Both the position numbers and the translations under genes were made by a program. A stretch of DNA of 15,409 nt from an uncultured Bacteroidales bacterium. GTDB lineage: Bacteria; Bacteroidota; Bacteroidia; Bacteroidales; Muribaculaceae. Shown in pieces: positions 1-8,383 of the stretch (positions are counted from its first letter, which is position 1; every line of letters begins with the position of its first letter). The DNA is taken from positions 1-15,409 of the forward strand of contig USIN01000022.1 of NCBI GenBank assembly GCA_900554715.1, read 5' to 3'. Under the pieces are notes generated by a model. That model had not been told where the DNA came from. It was given only the letters and a program-made list of their open reading frames with translations, and searched no databases.

Positions 1-17
1 ACGTTAAAAATTGTCAT
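1..17 (-). CDS. Possible first codons of a further downstream operon gene (partial)
   Basis: On the minus strand an ATG occurs 8 bases after the stop of the PurF-like gene and stays open to the window edge, reading M-T-I-F-N. The tight spacing is what an operon would show, and the purL transcript has no visible terminator before the window ends. Only five full codons are visible, so no product can be named and the ATG may be chance. Confidence 0.25.
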
Positions 18-25
18 CAGGGCTG

Positions 26-1429
26 TCAATCATAGCTGCTTCCGTCAAAACAATGGGTGCAGATGCGGCATTTCGGAAGACCGATAGCCTTGACATAAGT
101 CTCCAGTGAGCTGAACTTTAGCGAATCAAGACCAAGTTCTTTGGCTATCTCGCTCACAAGACGCTCATACTTTTCTGAGCCTGCGCGTGCATATTCCGCC
201 AGATCAGGTTCCGGATCAGGGTCTATGCGCGCGATTATGCGTCTAGCGATAAGCTCCATCTCGTTCTTCGACGCTGTGAAGTTGAGGAAGCGGCACGGAT
301 AAATCAGCGGGGGGCAGCAGATGCGGATATGCACCTTCTCGGCGCCTGCATCTCTGATATCCTTGACATTGTCGCGCAACTGAGTGCCACGGACTATCGA
401 GTCGTCACAGAAAGCGACTTTCTTGCCTTTGAGCAGGGCTTCATTGGGAATGAGTTTCATTTTGGCGACAAGGGCGCGGCGCTCCTGTGTGCCGGGAGTG
501 AAACTACGCGGCCATGTCGGAGTATATTTCACCATACCGCGCAGGAAAGGTTTGCCGCGTCCTTCGGCATAACCGAGAGCCATACCGGTGCCGGAATCGG
601 GAATAGGGCTGACAAAGTCTATGTCGACATCATCGTTTTTGCCGTTTTCAAGGCCTATCGTGTGACGTATCTCATCGACATTGCGGTCTTCGTAGTTGCA
701 GGGCGGATATCCGTAATATGCCCATAGGAACGAGCATATCTGCATCTTCTCACCGGGCTTCTTGAGATACTCGATACCATCAGGAGTTATTCTGACAATC
801 TCGGCCGGTCCGAGATTATAGCATGTCTTGTAGCCAAGGTTCGGGAACGCGCAGTCCTCGGACGTCACGGCATGTGCTCCGTCTTTCTTGCCGATGATGA
901 CAGGAGTACGGCCGAGCTTGTCTCGTGCGGCGATAATGCCGTCGGGCGTAAGCAACAGCATCGAACACGAGCCTTTGATTTTGTTATAGACATGTTCGAT
1001 GCCGCTGACATAATCGTCACCCTCGCTTATAAGAGCGCCGATCAGCTCGGTGGGATTGAGCGTGTCATAGCTGTGTTCACAGAAATGACGGCCAAGGCCA
1101 AGCAGTTCCTGCTCAAGCTCTTTGATGTTGTTTATTTTCGCGACTGTCACGAGAGCGAATTTGCCGAGATGACAGTTGATGATTATGGGTTGGGCATCGG
1201 TGTCGCTTATGACACCGATGCCTGAATTACCTGAGAATTCGTCAAGATCGGGCTCGAATTTTGTCCTGAAATATGAGTTGTCGATGCTGTGGATCTGACG
1301 GGTGAACTGTCCGTTGTCGTATGTCGCCATACCGGCGCGGCGTGTACCCAGATGTGAGTTATAGTCTACGCCATAAAACAGCTCATTGACACAATCTTTT
1401 TTCTTAGTGACTCCGAAAAAGCCTCCCAT
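26..1429 (-). CDS. Amidophosphoribosyltransferase-like protein (PurF paralogue) with a degenerate glutaminase domain
   Basis: The 467-residue protein has the PurF layout: an N-terminal Ntn-type glutaminase fold (about 1-225) and a C-terminal phosphoribosyltransferase domain (about 230-467). True PurF uses PRPP and glutamine to make phosphoribosylamine. The transferase half looks intact: PDSG at 277-280, the PRPP loop DDSIVRGTQ at 342-350, and cysteines 232, 379, 457 and 460 at the places of the four iron-sulfur ligands of Bacillus-type PurF (plus an extra Cys454). The glutaminase half is not intact. The chain starts MGGFFGV where PurF has MCGIFGV, so the N-terminal catalytic cysteine is glycine; the usual RY-T-G and NGN glutamine-site motifs are replaced (GVISDTDAQP near 72-81, VAKINN near 96-101). 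Reading upstream in frame gives no alternative start with a cysteine. It lies 15 bp after purL, so is probably cotranscribed. It may make phosphoribosylamine from ammonia, act with another amidotransferase, or have a different role; it should not be equated with purF. Confidence 0.9.
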   Translation of the reverse strand: MGGFFGVTKKKDCVNELFYGVDYNSHLGTRRAGMATYDNGQFTRQIHSIDNSYFRTKFEPDLDEFSGNSGIGVISDTDAQPIIINCHLGKFALVTVAKINNIKELEQELLGLGRHFCEHSYDTLNPTELIGALISEGDDYVSGIEHVYNKIKGSCSMLLLTPDGIIAARDKLGRTPVIIGKKDGAHAVTSEDCAFPNLGYKTCYNLGPAEIVRITPDGIEYLKKPGEKMQICSFLWAYYGYPPCNYEDRNVDEIRHTIGLENGKNDDVDIDFVSPIPDSGTGMALGYAEGRGKPFLRGMVKYTPTWPRSFTPGTQERRALVAKMKLIPNEALLKGKKVAFCDDSIVRGTQLRDNVKDIRDAGAEKVHIRICCPPLIYPCRFLNFTASKNEMELIARRIIARIDPDPEPDLAEYARAGSEKYERLVSEIAKELGLDSLKFSSLETYVKAIGLPKCRICTHCFDGSSYD

Positions 1430-1444
1430 ATTGGTTTTTATGTT

Positions 1445-4400
1445 TTATTTTTTGATATTTTCAATCCATTTGCGGGCATTGATGAACGCATCAATCCAAA
1501 CGGTGACATCGTCGTTGCGGTGTGAACGCGGATACCATGCGCACTGCCAGGGGAATATCGCTCTCTCGAGGTGAGGCATCATAGCTACATGGCGTCCGTC
1601 GGCCGATGCGAGACCAGCCACAGCACCCTTCGAACCGTTGGGATTGCCGGGGTAAGACGCGTAACTGTATCGGGCAATGACGTTGTAATCGTCAAGCTTC
1701 GAAGGCAGATTGAAACGGCCTTCGCCGTGAGCGACCCAGATGCCTGTCCTGACTCCCGACAGACCGCCGAACATGACGGTGTCGTTCTGGGGCACGTTGA
1801 CAGTGAGGAACTCTGACTCGAACTTATGCGATATGTTGTGCTCCATGACGGGCTTGACTTTTTCGCCGTAACCGAGCAGATTAAGTTCTATCATAAGCTG
1901 ACAGCCGTTACAGATGCCGAGGCTGAGCGTATCATTGCGTTTGTAATAGTTGTCAAGTGTGCGACGGGCGTTTTCGTTCCAGAGGAAACCGCCTGCCCAG
2001 CCTTTCGCAGAACCGAGAACGTCGCTGTTCGAGAAGCCTCCGCAGAAGACAATCATGTTTACGTCCTCGAGAGTCTCGCGTCCGCTCATCAGGTCGGTCA
2101 TGTGGACATCCTTGACGTCAAAGCCTGCTAAGTGGAGAGAGTATGCCATCTCACGATCACCGTTGACGCCCTTCTCTCTTATGATGGCCGCTCTTACGCC
2201 ACTCTTGCCGCGACGTTTAAGATCAAGACCTCGAGAAGCGAGGCTGCCGTCGAAACCGACGGGAAGTGTGTAGCGCAACGGCTGACGGCTATAGTTGTCG
2301 AAACGCAGGCGCGCGCATTCTTCGCCGCTCTGGAGAGTGTCGAGCAGATAAGACGGGCGGAACCATACGTCGCGCAGGAAGTCGATGCCGATCAAATGCT
2401 CGCTTTCGTCATGTGTCACCATGATGACACGTTCGTCGGCCGGACATGCGATCGGGAAATATTTTACCGCCGCCTTGTCGAGAATTTCTTCGACAGATTC
2501 CTTCTTGGTGTCGTCGACCTGAATGACGACGGCCGGATTCTCGGCGAACAGAATCTTGACGAGGTCGTTCTCGCCGTACATTCTGAAGCCGTCGGTATAG
2601 AATTTCAGACCGCCACGGGTGTTGGCGAATGTCATTTCAAGCAGTGTAGTGACGAGACCGCCGGCGCTGACGTCGTGAATCGCAAGAAGTTTGCGGAGCT
2701 TGACGAGACGCTGCACGGCATCGAACGCGGTTTTGAATTTAGCCGCATCTTTGACAACCGGCACGTCAGAACCGACTTTACCCATAGTCTGGGCAAGTGC
2801 CGAGCCACCGAGCCGCAGGCTGTCACCCGAGAAGTCTATGTAATAGAATGTGGAATTCTTTTTGTTTACGGCGACGGGCGATACGGTCTTGCGGATGTCG
2901 CTGACTTCGCCGGCAGCCGATATTATTACCGTGCCGGGAGCATAAACCTTGTCGTCACCGTATTTCTGTGTCATCGAAAGGCTGTCTTTGCCCGTCGGGA
3001 TATTGATGCCGAGGTCGCAGACAAAATCGCTGCACGCCTTGACGGCGCTATATAGAGCGGCATCTTCGCCGGCGTTGTTGCAAGGCCACATCCAGTTGGC
3101 GCTCAGAGATACACTCTTGAGTCCTTTGGCAAGATTGGCTCCCACGATGTTGGTAAGCGCTTCGGCTACAGCCATCGTAGAACCGGCGGCTGAATCGGCG
3201 AGGGCAACCTGAGGCGCATGACCGATTGAAGTAGCGATGCCGGCTTTGCCGACGTAGTCGAGGGCGACGACGGCACAGTCGCTCAGTGGCAGCTGTATCT
3301 CGCCCTGACACTGCTGGCGGGCCACTTTGCCGGTGACCGAACGGTCGACCTTGTTGGTGAGCCAGTCCTTGCAGGCGACAGCCTCGAGCGAGAGAACGTC
3401 GCGCAGATATGTGTCGAGCTGAGCGATGTTGGTCTTTATATCTTCAAAGTGGACGGGAACGGTCTTGTCGTTCATTACGGTCTTGGGCGAATTGCCGAAC
3501 ATGTCCTCCATGGCGAGGTCGATGGGCTTGACGCCATCGCTCTGTTCGAAGACAAAACGGTCGTCGCCTGTAGTCTCGCCGACGACATAAAGCGGCGCAC
3601 GCTCGCGGTCGGCGATAGCTTTAACATAATCGATGTCGCCTTCGTTTATAACGAAACCCATGCGCTCCTGACTCTCGTTGCCGATGATTTCCTTGGCCGA
3701 GAGAGTGGGGTCGCCTACGGGCAGAGAGTCGATGGAGATGTGTCCGCCGGTGGCTTCGACGAGTTCAGACAGAGCGTTGAGATGACCGCCGGCACCATGG
3801 TCGTGAATAGAGACGATGGGATTTACCTCGCTTTCGGCCAGCGCACGGATGACGTTTGACACACGTTTCTGCATCTCGGGATTGGCGCGCTGCACGGCGT
3901 TAAGTTCTATAGCGTTGCCGTAGCTTCCGGTGTCGACCGACGACACGGCGCCACCGCCCATGCCGATGCGGTAGTTGTCACCACCGCTGACGACGACTTT
4001 CTGGCCGGCTTCGGGAATGCCTTTGATGGCATCTTTTTTAGCAGCGAAGCCGACACCGCCGGCGAGCATGATTACCTTGTCGTAACCGTATTTCTTACCG
4101 TTTTCCTGATGCTCGAACGTCAGCAGCGAGCCGCAGATGAGAGGCTGGCCGAATTTGTTGCCGAAGTCAGATGCGCCGTTAGATGCCTTGACGAGTATCT
4201 CTGAAGGCGTCTGATAGAGCCATGCGCGCGGGTCGAAGAGGCGTTCCCAGTTACGCTCGGGGTCGAGACGTGGATATGAAGTCATGTAGACCGCAGTTCC
4301 TGCAATAGGAAGGCTTGCGCGGCCGCCGCCGAGACGGTCGCGAATCTCGCCGCCCGTGCCTGTGGCCGCACCGTTGAAAGGTTCGACCGTCGTCGGGAAG

Positions 4401-5149
4401 TTGTGGGTTTCGGCCTTGAGCGAGATGACGGTGTCGATTTCACGCTGTGTGAAGTAATCGGCACGGTCGGGGTTCTCGGGATAAAACTGGGTTATACGCG
4501 GGCCTTTGACAAAGGCCACGTTGTCTTTGTAGGCCGACACAAGCCCGTTGGGGTTGACTTCCGATGTGCGTTTGATGAGTTTGAAGAGCGAGAGAGGCTT
4601 TTCTTCGCCGTCAATGATGAATTTGCCGTTAAAAATCTTGTGACGGCAATGTTCTGAGTTGACCTGCGAGAAGCCGAAGACTTCACTGTCGGTCAGCGGT
4701 CGACCGAGTTTTGCCGAAAGGTCTTTGAGATACTGCTCCTCGTCATCGCTGAGGGCGAGGCCTTCGCTGCGGTTATACTCGGTGATGTCTTCAATATGTT
4801 TGATTGCGTCGGGAGTCTTGGCTATATCGAAAAGATGGTTGTCAAGATCGGCATAGACTCGCTGTAACATAGGGTCGTATGACGGCTGGGGATTATCGGT
4901 GCGGACAAATTCCTCGATACGAAAAATGCCGGCAAGACCCATGTTCTGAGTGATCTCAACGGCATTCGTACTCCAGGGAGTTATCATTTCTTTTCGCGGA
5001 CCGACAAAAGTACCTTTCAATTTCGAGCCCTTCAACGGCTTTGCGCCGTTGAGCAGCCAACTCAATCGTTCGAGTTCCTGTTGGTTAAAACTGTGGTTAG
5101 TGCTGACGGCATAAAATTTGTCAGCGCCCTTTTTGAAAAATACGACCAT
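1445..5149 (-). CDS. purL: Phosphoribosylformylglycinamidine synthase, large single-chain type (PurL)
   Basis: This cytoplasmic enzyme catalyses step 4 of purine synthesis: FGAR, glutamine and ATP give FGAM, glutamate and ADP. At 1234 residues it is the large type that fuses what are separate PurS, PurL and PurQ proteins elsewhere; E. coli PurL is near 1295. Visible parts, in order: a PurS-like N-terminal region (about 1-150), the linker signature NSEHCRHK at 164-171, the substrate-binding ETHN at 247-250 followed by a glycine-rich loop, the two AIRS-type synthase halves, and a C-terminal class I glutaminase domain (about 960-1234). The glutaminase triad is complete: Cys1080 in GICNGCQ, His1193 and Glu1195 in PHLE. 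It is the first gene of a transcript that continues into the PurF-like gene. A TAACTTTG -7 element lies about 50 bp upstream of the start. No frameshift or missing active-site residue was seen. Confidence 0.97.
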   Translation of the reverse strand: MVVFFKKGADKFYAVSTNHSFNQQELERLSWLLNGAKPLKGSKLKGTFVGPRKEMITPWSTNAVEITQNMGLAGIFRIEEFVRTDNPQPSYDPMLQRVYADLDNHLFDIAKTPDAIKHIEDITEYNRSEGLALSDDEEQYLKDLSAKLGRPLTDSEVFGFSQVNSEHCRHKIFNGKFIIDGEEKPLSLFKLIKRTSEVNPNGLVSAYKDNVAFVKGPRITQFYPENPDRADYFTQREIDTVISLKAETHNFPTTVEPFNGAATGTGGEIRDRLGGGRASLPIAGTAVYMTSYPRLDPERNWERLFDPRAWLYQTPSEILVKASNGASDFGNKFGQPLICGSLLTFEHQENGKKYGYDKVIMLAGGVGFAAKKDAIKGIPEAGQKVVVSGGDNYRIGMGGGAVSSVDTGSYGNAIELNAVQRANPEMQKRVSNVIRALAESEVNPIVSIHDHGAGGHLNALSELVEATGGHISIDSLPVGDPTLSAKEIIGNESQERMGFVINEGDIDYVKAIADRERAPLYVVGETTGDDRFVFEQSDGVKPIDLAMEDMFGNSPKTVMNDKTVPVHFEDIKTNIAQLDTYLRDVLSLEAVACKDWLTNKVDRSVTGKVARQQCQGEIQLPLSDCAVVALDYVGKAGIATSIGHAPQVALADSAAGSTMAVAEALTNIVGANLAKGLKSVSLSANWMWPCNNAGEDAALYSAVKACSDFVCDLGINIPTGKDSLSMTQKYGDDKVYAPGTVIISAAGEVSDIRKTVSPVAVNKKNSTFYYIDFSGDSLRLGGSALAQTMGKVGSDVPVVKDAAKFKTAFDAVQRLVKLRKLLAIHDVSAGGLVTTLLEMTFANTRGGLKFYTDGFRMYGENDLVKILFAENPAVVIQVDDTKKESVEEILDKAAVKYFPIACPADERVIMVTHDESEHLIGIDFLRDVWFRPSYLLDTLQSGEECARLRFDNYSRQPLRYTLPVGFDGSLASRGLDLKRRGKSGVRAAIIREKGVNGDREMAYSLHLAGFDVKDVHMTDLMSGRETLEDVNMIVFCGGFSNSDVLGSAKGWAGGFLWNENARRTLDNYYKRNDTLSLGICNGCQLMIELNLLGYGEKVKPVMEHNISHKFESEFLTVNVPQNDTVMFGGLSGVRTGIWVAHGEGRFNLPSKLDDYNVIARYSYASYPGNPNGSKGAVAGLASADGRHVAMMPHLERAIFPWQCAWYPRSHRNDDVTVWIDAFINARKWIENIKK

Positions 5150-5199
5150 AATATTTATGTAGGCGTTGATGTGATGTAAGGGAATAGATTTCTAAGCGA

Positions 5200-5207
5200 C
5201 AAAGTTA
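5200..5207 (-). promoter_or_regulatory. Bacteroidota-type -7 promoter element for purL
   Basis: On the minus strand the bases read TAACTTTG, an exact match to the TAnnTTTG element of Bacteroidota primary sigma promoters. It lies 50 bp upstream of the purL ATG and just past the cydB terminator. No clear TTTG -33 element is seen at the usual 19-21 bp spacing; the region there is A/T-rich. The implied 5' leader is about 40-45 nt with no obvious riboswitch fold. Confidence 0.65.
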
Positions 5208-5224
5208 CAAAAAAATATTATATG

Positions 5225-5260
5225 AAAATCGCGTGGGCGCCGAAAAATCGACGCCCACGC
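5225..5260 (-). terminator. Rho-independent terminator of the cytochrome bd operon
   Basis: A perfect 9-bp GC-rich stem (GCGTGGGCG at 5231-5239 with CGCCCACGC at 5252-5260) is followed on the minus strand by GATTTTC and then a T/A-rich stretch. It sits 27 bp after the cydB stop codon and is immediately followed by the purL promoter, so it insulates the two transcripts. Confidence 0.75.
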
Positions 5261-5287
5261 AGAGATTGTAACACATATGTTTTTAGT

Positions 5288-6427
5288 TTAATACTTGTGG
5301 CTTTCGCCGTCGAGTTCGGCTTCGGTGAGCGGTCTGTTGTTCATTTTGCGCCATACGACCGCTATATAGGCGATCACGAAAGGAATGACAACCGACACCC
5401 AGCTCATGACTTTGAGCGTGAAGAGCGATGACGAACTGTTGGCGATGGTGAGCGAGCTTGCCGTGTCTGCGAGCGACGGATAATATGCCGTGTGGTTCCA
5501 TCCGGCAATCAGCAGCAGGACGACGACGACAAGCACCGTGCCTATGCCTGACCACCATATACCACAACGGTAACCGGCGCAGAAAGCGCTTCGGCCGATG
5601 GCATAAAGCACCATTACGACACCGATAAGGAGCACGACTGTCAGAGGCCACATCTCAAGCAGATTGTGGAGATAGAGATTGCTCTCTTTTACAAATCCTC
5701 CGGCTGTCTCTCTCAGACCGTCTGAAAGCAGAAGAAGCACGAGAAATGCCACGAAGAGAACGGCGAAGACAAGACCATTGACAAGGACTTTATTGCGAAG
5801 CTTACGCGCGAACCCTTCAGTATTGTCGATCTTGTTTATAAAATAGAGTGCGGCCTGGGTGCGGGCAAGGAAGAAGACCGCGAAACCGAGCAGGAGATTC
5901 TTCCAGCAGACGATTGCTTCAAGTCCGTGTGTCGGCGCCCACTGCGATATGACCGGAGCGGCGACGTCAAGCAGATTGGTTTTATTGATGGTGAATTCAG
6001 CACCGAAAAACATCATTGCGACAGCGACTCCAAGCAGCACACAGCCGAAGAGGCCGTTGAACATGAGGAAGATGTCGTAAGTCGATGTCCCATAAAGATT
6101 TCCTTTCTTGCGGCGGAACTCATAGCTGACAGCCTGTAACACGAAACTCAACAGTATGAGCATCCACAGCCAGTAAGCGCCCCCGAAACTCGTGGAATAG
6201 AACAGCGGGAATGAAGCGAAAAACGCACCGCCGAAGACGACAAGAGTCGTAAACGTCAGTTCCCATTTGCGGCCGAGCGAATTGATGACGAGACCGCGGT
6301 CATTGTCGCCCGACAGCTCGAATATCATCGACTGACCGCCTTGCACGAAGAGAAGAAAGACCAATGTGGCGCCAAGCACTGCGACGAGAAGCCACCAGTA
6401 TGATTGTAACAGTTCTAATGTAGTCAT
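5288..6427 (-). CDS. cydB: Cytochrome bd quinol oxidase subunit II (CydB)
   Basis: CydB is the haem-free membrane subunit that supports CydA in the bd oxidase, which oxidises quinol and reduces oxygen to water with very high affinity. The 379-residue protein is almost wholly hydrophobic, with about eight to nine membrane helices, and opens with the family motif WWLLV at 11-15. Its start lies 12 bp after the cydA stop, so the pair is surely cotranscribed, and a hairpin terminator follows. One oddity: the first helix ends in VQGGQSM (28-34), where proteobacterial CydB has a DGFD motif with acidic residues implicated in proton uptake. From memory this neutral version is usual in Bacteroidota, so it is probably a lineage feature and not damage. 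Length and context make the assignment firm. Confidence 0.96.
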   Translation of the reverse strand: MTTLELLQSYWWLLVAVLGATLVFLLFVQGGQSMIFELSGDNDRGLVINSLGRKWELTFTTLVVFGGAFFASFPLFYSTSFGGAYWLWMLILLSFVLQAVSYEFRRKKGNLYGTSTYDIFLMFNGLFGCVLLGVAVAMMFFGAEFTINKTNLLDVAAPVISQWAPTHGLEAIVCWKNLLLGFAVFFLARTQAALYFINKIDNTEGFARKLRNKVLVNGLVFAVLFVAFLVLLLLSDGLRETAGGFVKESNLYLHNLLEMWPLTVVLLIGVVMVLYAIGRSAFCAGYRCGIWWSGIGTVLVVVVLLLIAGWNHTAYYPSLADTASSLTIANSSSSLFTLKVMSWVSVVIPFVIAYIAVVWRKMNNRPLTEAELDGESHKY

Positions 6428-6439
6428 AAGGCAAAACGG

Positions 6440-8005
6440 TTAATCGTGTTGTTCGATATTGTTTTTAGAAGCTTTAGAGATATATCTGAGCATAATGCTG
6501 ATTTCAGCCGCAAGCATGAGAGTAAAGAGTACGGCAAAAATCCAGAATGTCAGCTCGACTGACGACTGCTGTATCGCCGAGACCGCCGCGCGAGTAGGCA
6601 TAAGATCCTGGATAACCCAGGGCTGACGGCCGACTTCAGCCACAACCCAGCCGGCCTGGCTGCATATCCAGACAACCGGAATCGAGAGTATGCCGATCCA
6701 GTGGAGCCATGGACGTTCAAGCACTTTGACTTTTCTATAGCAGACAATTATCAGCACGATGAACAGCAGCATCAGATAGCCGCCGGCCATCACCATGATT
6801 CTGAAGGCATAGAAAGTCATTGCTACCGGAGGCACAGCTTCGTCGACACTGTCAAAGAAGCCGTAGCCAAAGTATTTGTAATCGGCATTAATCTCGGCGA
6901 GCGCCGCCTCCATTGCGGTGCTGTCACCGGCGGCACGGGCTTCGCTGTAGCGGGCGAGTGCGGCGCGGGCAGCTTTGCCGCGCTCAATGCGTTCGGCATA
7001 GCTGACAATGTCGAGCGTGTCACCGCCGGCAGTCAGAGCGACGCCGTTTATGAGATCGTTGATACCGGGCACAAATGTGTTCGGGTCGTGATTTGCAAGT
7101 ACAGACAGACCATAGGGCAGCGATATCTCGAAGTGCATCGCATCCTGATTGTCTCCGGGTTTCTTGTCATTGTTGTAGATACCGAATGCCACAAGTTCCT
7201 GACCTACTTTGCCGTCATAGAGACCTTCCATAGCAGCCAGTTTCATGGGCTGTACGCGAGCGACCTCTACGGCCGAACCGTCACCCGTATATAACGTGAG
7301 CAGCATGCCGACAAGGCCGAACCATGAACCTACTTTGATAGACTTGACGGCGGCGGCGACATTGCGTTTGCGCCATAGAAGCCAGCTGCTGACACCTATC
7401 ACGAAGACACCGGCAAGAACCCATCCGCTGAAGACGGCATGGAAGAACTTGTTCATTGCAACAGAATTGAATGCTACTTCCCAGAAATTATCCATGACAT
7501 TTCTCATCTGGTCCGGGTCAAAAGCCATGCCGACAGGGTTCTGCATCCATGCGTTGGCAACGAGAATCCACAGCGCCGACAACGACACGCCTATTGCAGT
7601 CAGCCATGTGGCCGCAAGATGGAAGCGCTTGCTCACCTTGTTCCAGCCGAAGAACATGACAGCAACAAAAGTCGCTTCCAAAAAGAACGCGAGCAGTCCT
7701 TCGATTGCAAGAGGCGCTCCAAAAATGTCACCAACAAACCAGCTGTAGTTAGACCAGTTTGTACCGAACTCGAATTCGAGAATAATACCCGTGGCGACAC
7801 CGCAGGCAAAGTTGATGCCGAAAAGCGTCATCCAGAATTTTGTGATTCCCTTCCAGGCCTCCTTGCCCGTCCTGACATAGATTGTCTCCATGATGGCGAG
7901 CATCAGGGACAGACCTATCGTCAACGGCACGAAGAGCCAGTGATACATGGCTGTGAGGGCAAATTGCGCCCTCGACCAGTCGACAACTCCTAATAGATCA
8001 TTCAT
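6440..8005 (-). CDS. cydA: Cytochrome bd quinol oxidase subunit I (CydA)
   Basis: CydA carries the haems (b558, b595, d) and the quinol site of bd oxidase in the cytoplasmic membrane. The 521-residue protein is close to the 522 of E. coli CydA. The expected ligands are present: His22 (b595), His189 and Met404 (b558, the latter within FRIM), Glu102 and Glu110 in the proton/haem region, and Glu457 in AEVGRQPW. The quinol-loop residues Lys255 and Glu260 are seen in QPMKLAAMEG. The distance from Glu260 to Met404 is slightly longer than in E. coli, so this is the long Q-loop type. It is the middle gene of DUF4492-cydA-cydB, 28 bp after the small gene and 12 bp before cydB. In gut Bacteroidales this oxidase removes traces of oxygen and supports growth in nanoaerobic conditions. 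Confidence 0.97.
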   Translation of the reverse strand: MNDLLGVVDWSRAQFALTAMYHWLFVPLTIGLSLMLAIMETIYVRTGKEAWKGITKFWMTLFGINFACGVATGIILEFEFGTNWSNYSWFVGDIFGAPLAIEGLLAFFLEATFVAVMFFGWNKVSKRFHLAATWLTAIGVSLSALWILVANAWMQNPVGMAFDPDQMRNVMDNFWEVAFNSVAMNKFFHAVFSGWVLAGVFVIGVSSWLLWRKRNVAAAVKSIKVGSWFGLVGMLLTLYTGDGSAVEVARVQPMKLAAMEGLYDGKVGQELVAFGIYNNDKKPGDNQDAMHFEISLPYGLSVLANHDPNTFVPGINDLINGVALTAGGDTLDIVSYAERIERGKAARAALARYSEARAAGDSTAMEAALAEINADYKYFGYGFFDSVDEAVPPVAMTFYAFRIMVMAGGYLMLLFIVLIIVCYRKVKVLERPWLHWIGILSIPVVWICSQAGWVVAEVGRQPWVIQDLMPTRAAVSAIQQSSVELTFWIFAVLFTLMLAAEISIMLRYISKASKNNIEQHD

Positions 8006-8033
8006 GATATTAAAATTAATAATTAAAATAGAT

Positions 8034-8246
8034 TCATCGCTTTATAAGCTCGGTCGCCACAGCATTCGCCTTCTCTGCATCGGTGTCATAGTTCTCGTCA
8101 AGCAGATTAGGGAAAAAGAACAGCTTAAGAATGGCAAACATTATAAAAAGCTTTATAATGATAATGGCCCAGAGACTTCGGCCGACAGTCATCGACCGAA
8201 ATCCTTCGACATATAGGTTTATCACCCGTCTGATTAATCCGTTCAT
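8034..8246 (-). CDS. DUF4492 small membrane protein, putative bd-oxidase accessory protein
   Basis: A 70-residue protein with a basic, amphipathic start (NGLIRRVINLYVEGFRSM), one clear membrane helix at about 23-46 (SLWAIIIIKLFIMFAILKLF) and an acidic soluble tail. The YVEGFRSMTVGRSLW stretch matches the conserved motif of DUF4492. That family is known mainly as a short gene directly upstream of cydA in Bacteroidota and in Campylobacter relatives. It is the first gene of the cyd transcript here, 28 bp before cydA. Its size, single helix and position resemble the small subunits CydX, CydS and CydH of other bd oxidases, but it is about twice as long as CydX and shares no evident sequence with it. 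A role as structural subunit or assembly factor is inference. Confidence 0.85.
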   Translation of the reverse strand: MNGLIRRVINLYVEGFRSMTVGRSLWAIIIIKLFIMFAILKLFFFPNLLDENYDTDAEKANAVATELIKR

Positions 8247-8282
8247 TGCCGTTTTATTGCCTTCGTTTTATTTATCATCAGG

Positions 8283-8290
8283 CAAAATAA
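8283..8290 (-). promoter_or_regulatory. Possible -7 element of the DUF4492-cydAB operon
   Basis: The minus strand reads TTATTTTG, one mismatch from TAnnTTTG, 36 bp upstream of the DUF4492 start codon. It lies between the clpC terminator and the operon, where a promoter must be. No clear -33 element or FNR-like palindrome was found nearby. Confidence 0.4.
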
Positions 8291-8323
8291 CATAAAAACT
8301 CTGTAATTGCGAAAAAACTTAAG

Positions 8324-8361
8324 AAAAATAGCGGCCCCCATTACGGGAAGCCGCTATTTTT
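8324..8361 (-). terminator. Rho-independent terminator of clpC
   Basis: A perfect 12-bp stem (AAAAATAGCGGC at 8324-8335 with GCCGCTATTTTT at 8350-8361) encloses a 14-nt loop in which a smaller CCC/GGG stem may form. On the minus strand the stem ends in TTTTT followed by CTT. It lies 22 bp after the clpC stop codon. Confidence 0.8.
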
Positions 8362-8383
8362 ACAATATCATGTAAGTGTAATG

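Noticed and set aside
2132..3055. A 307-codon open frame opposite purL
   Set aside because: Antisense shadow of purL; no motif, no promoter element, and composition typical of a mirrored coding frame.
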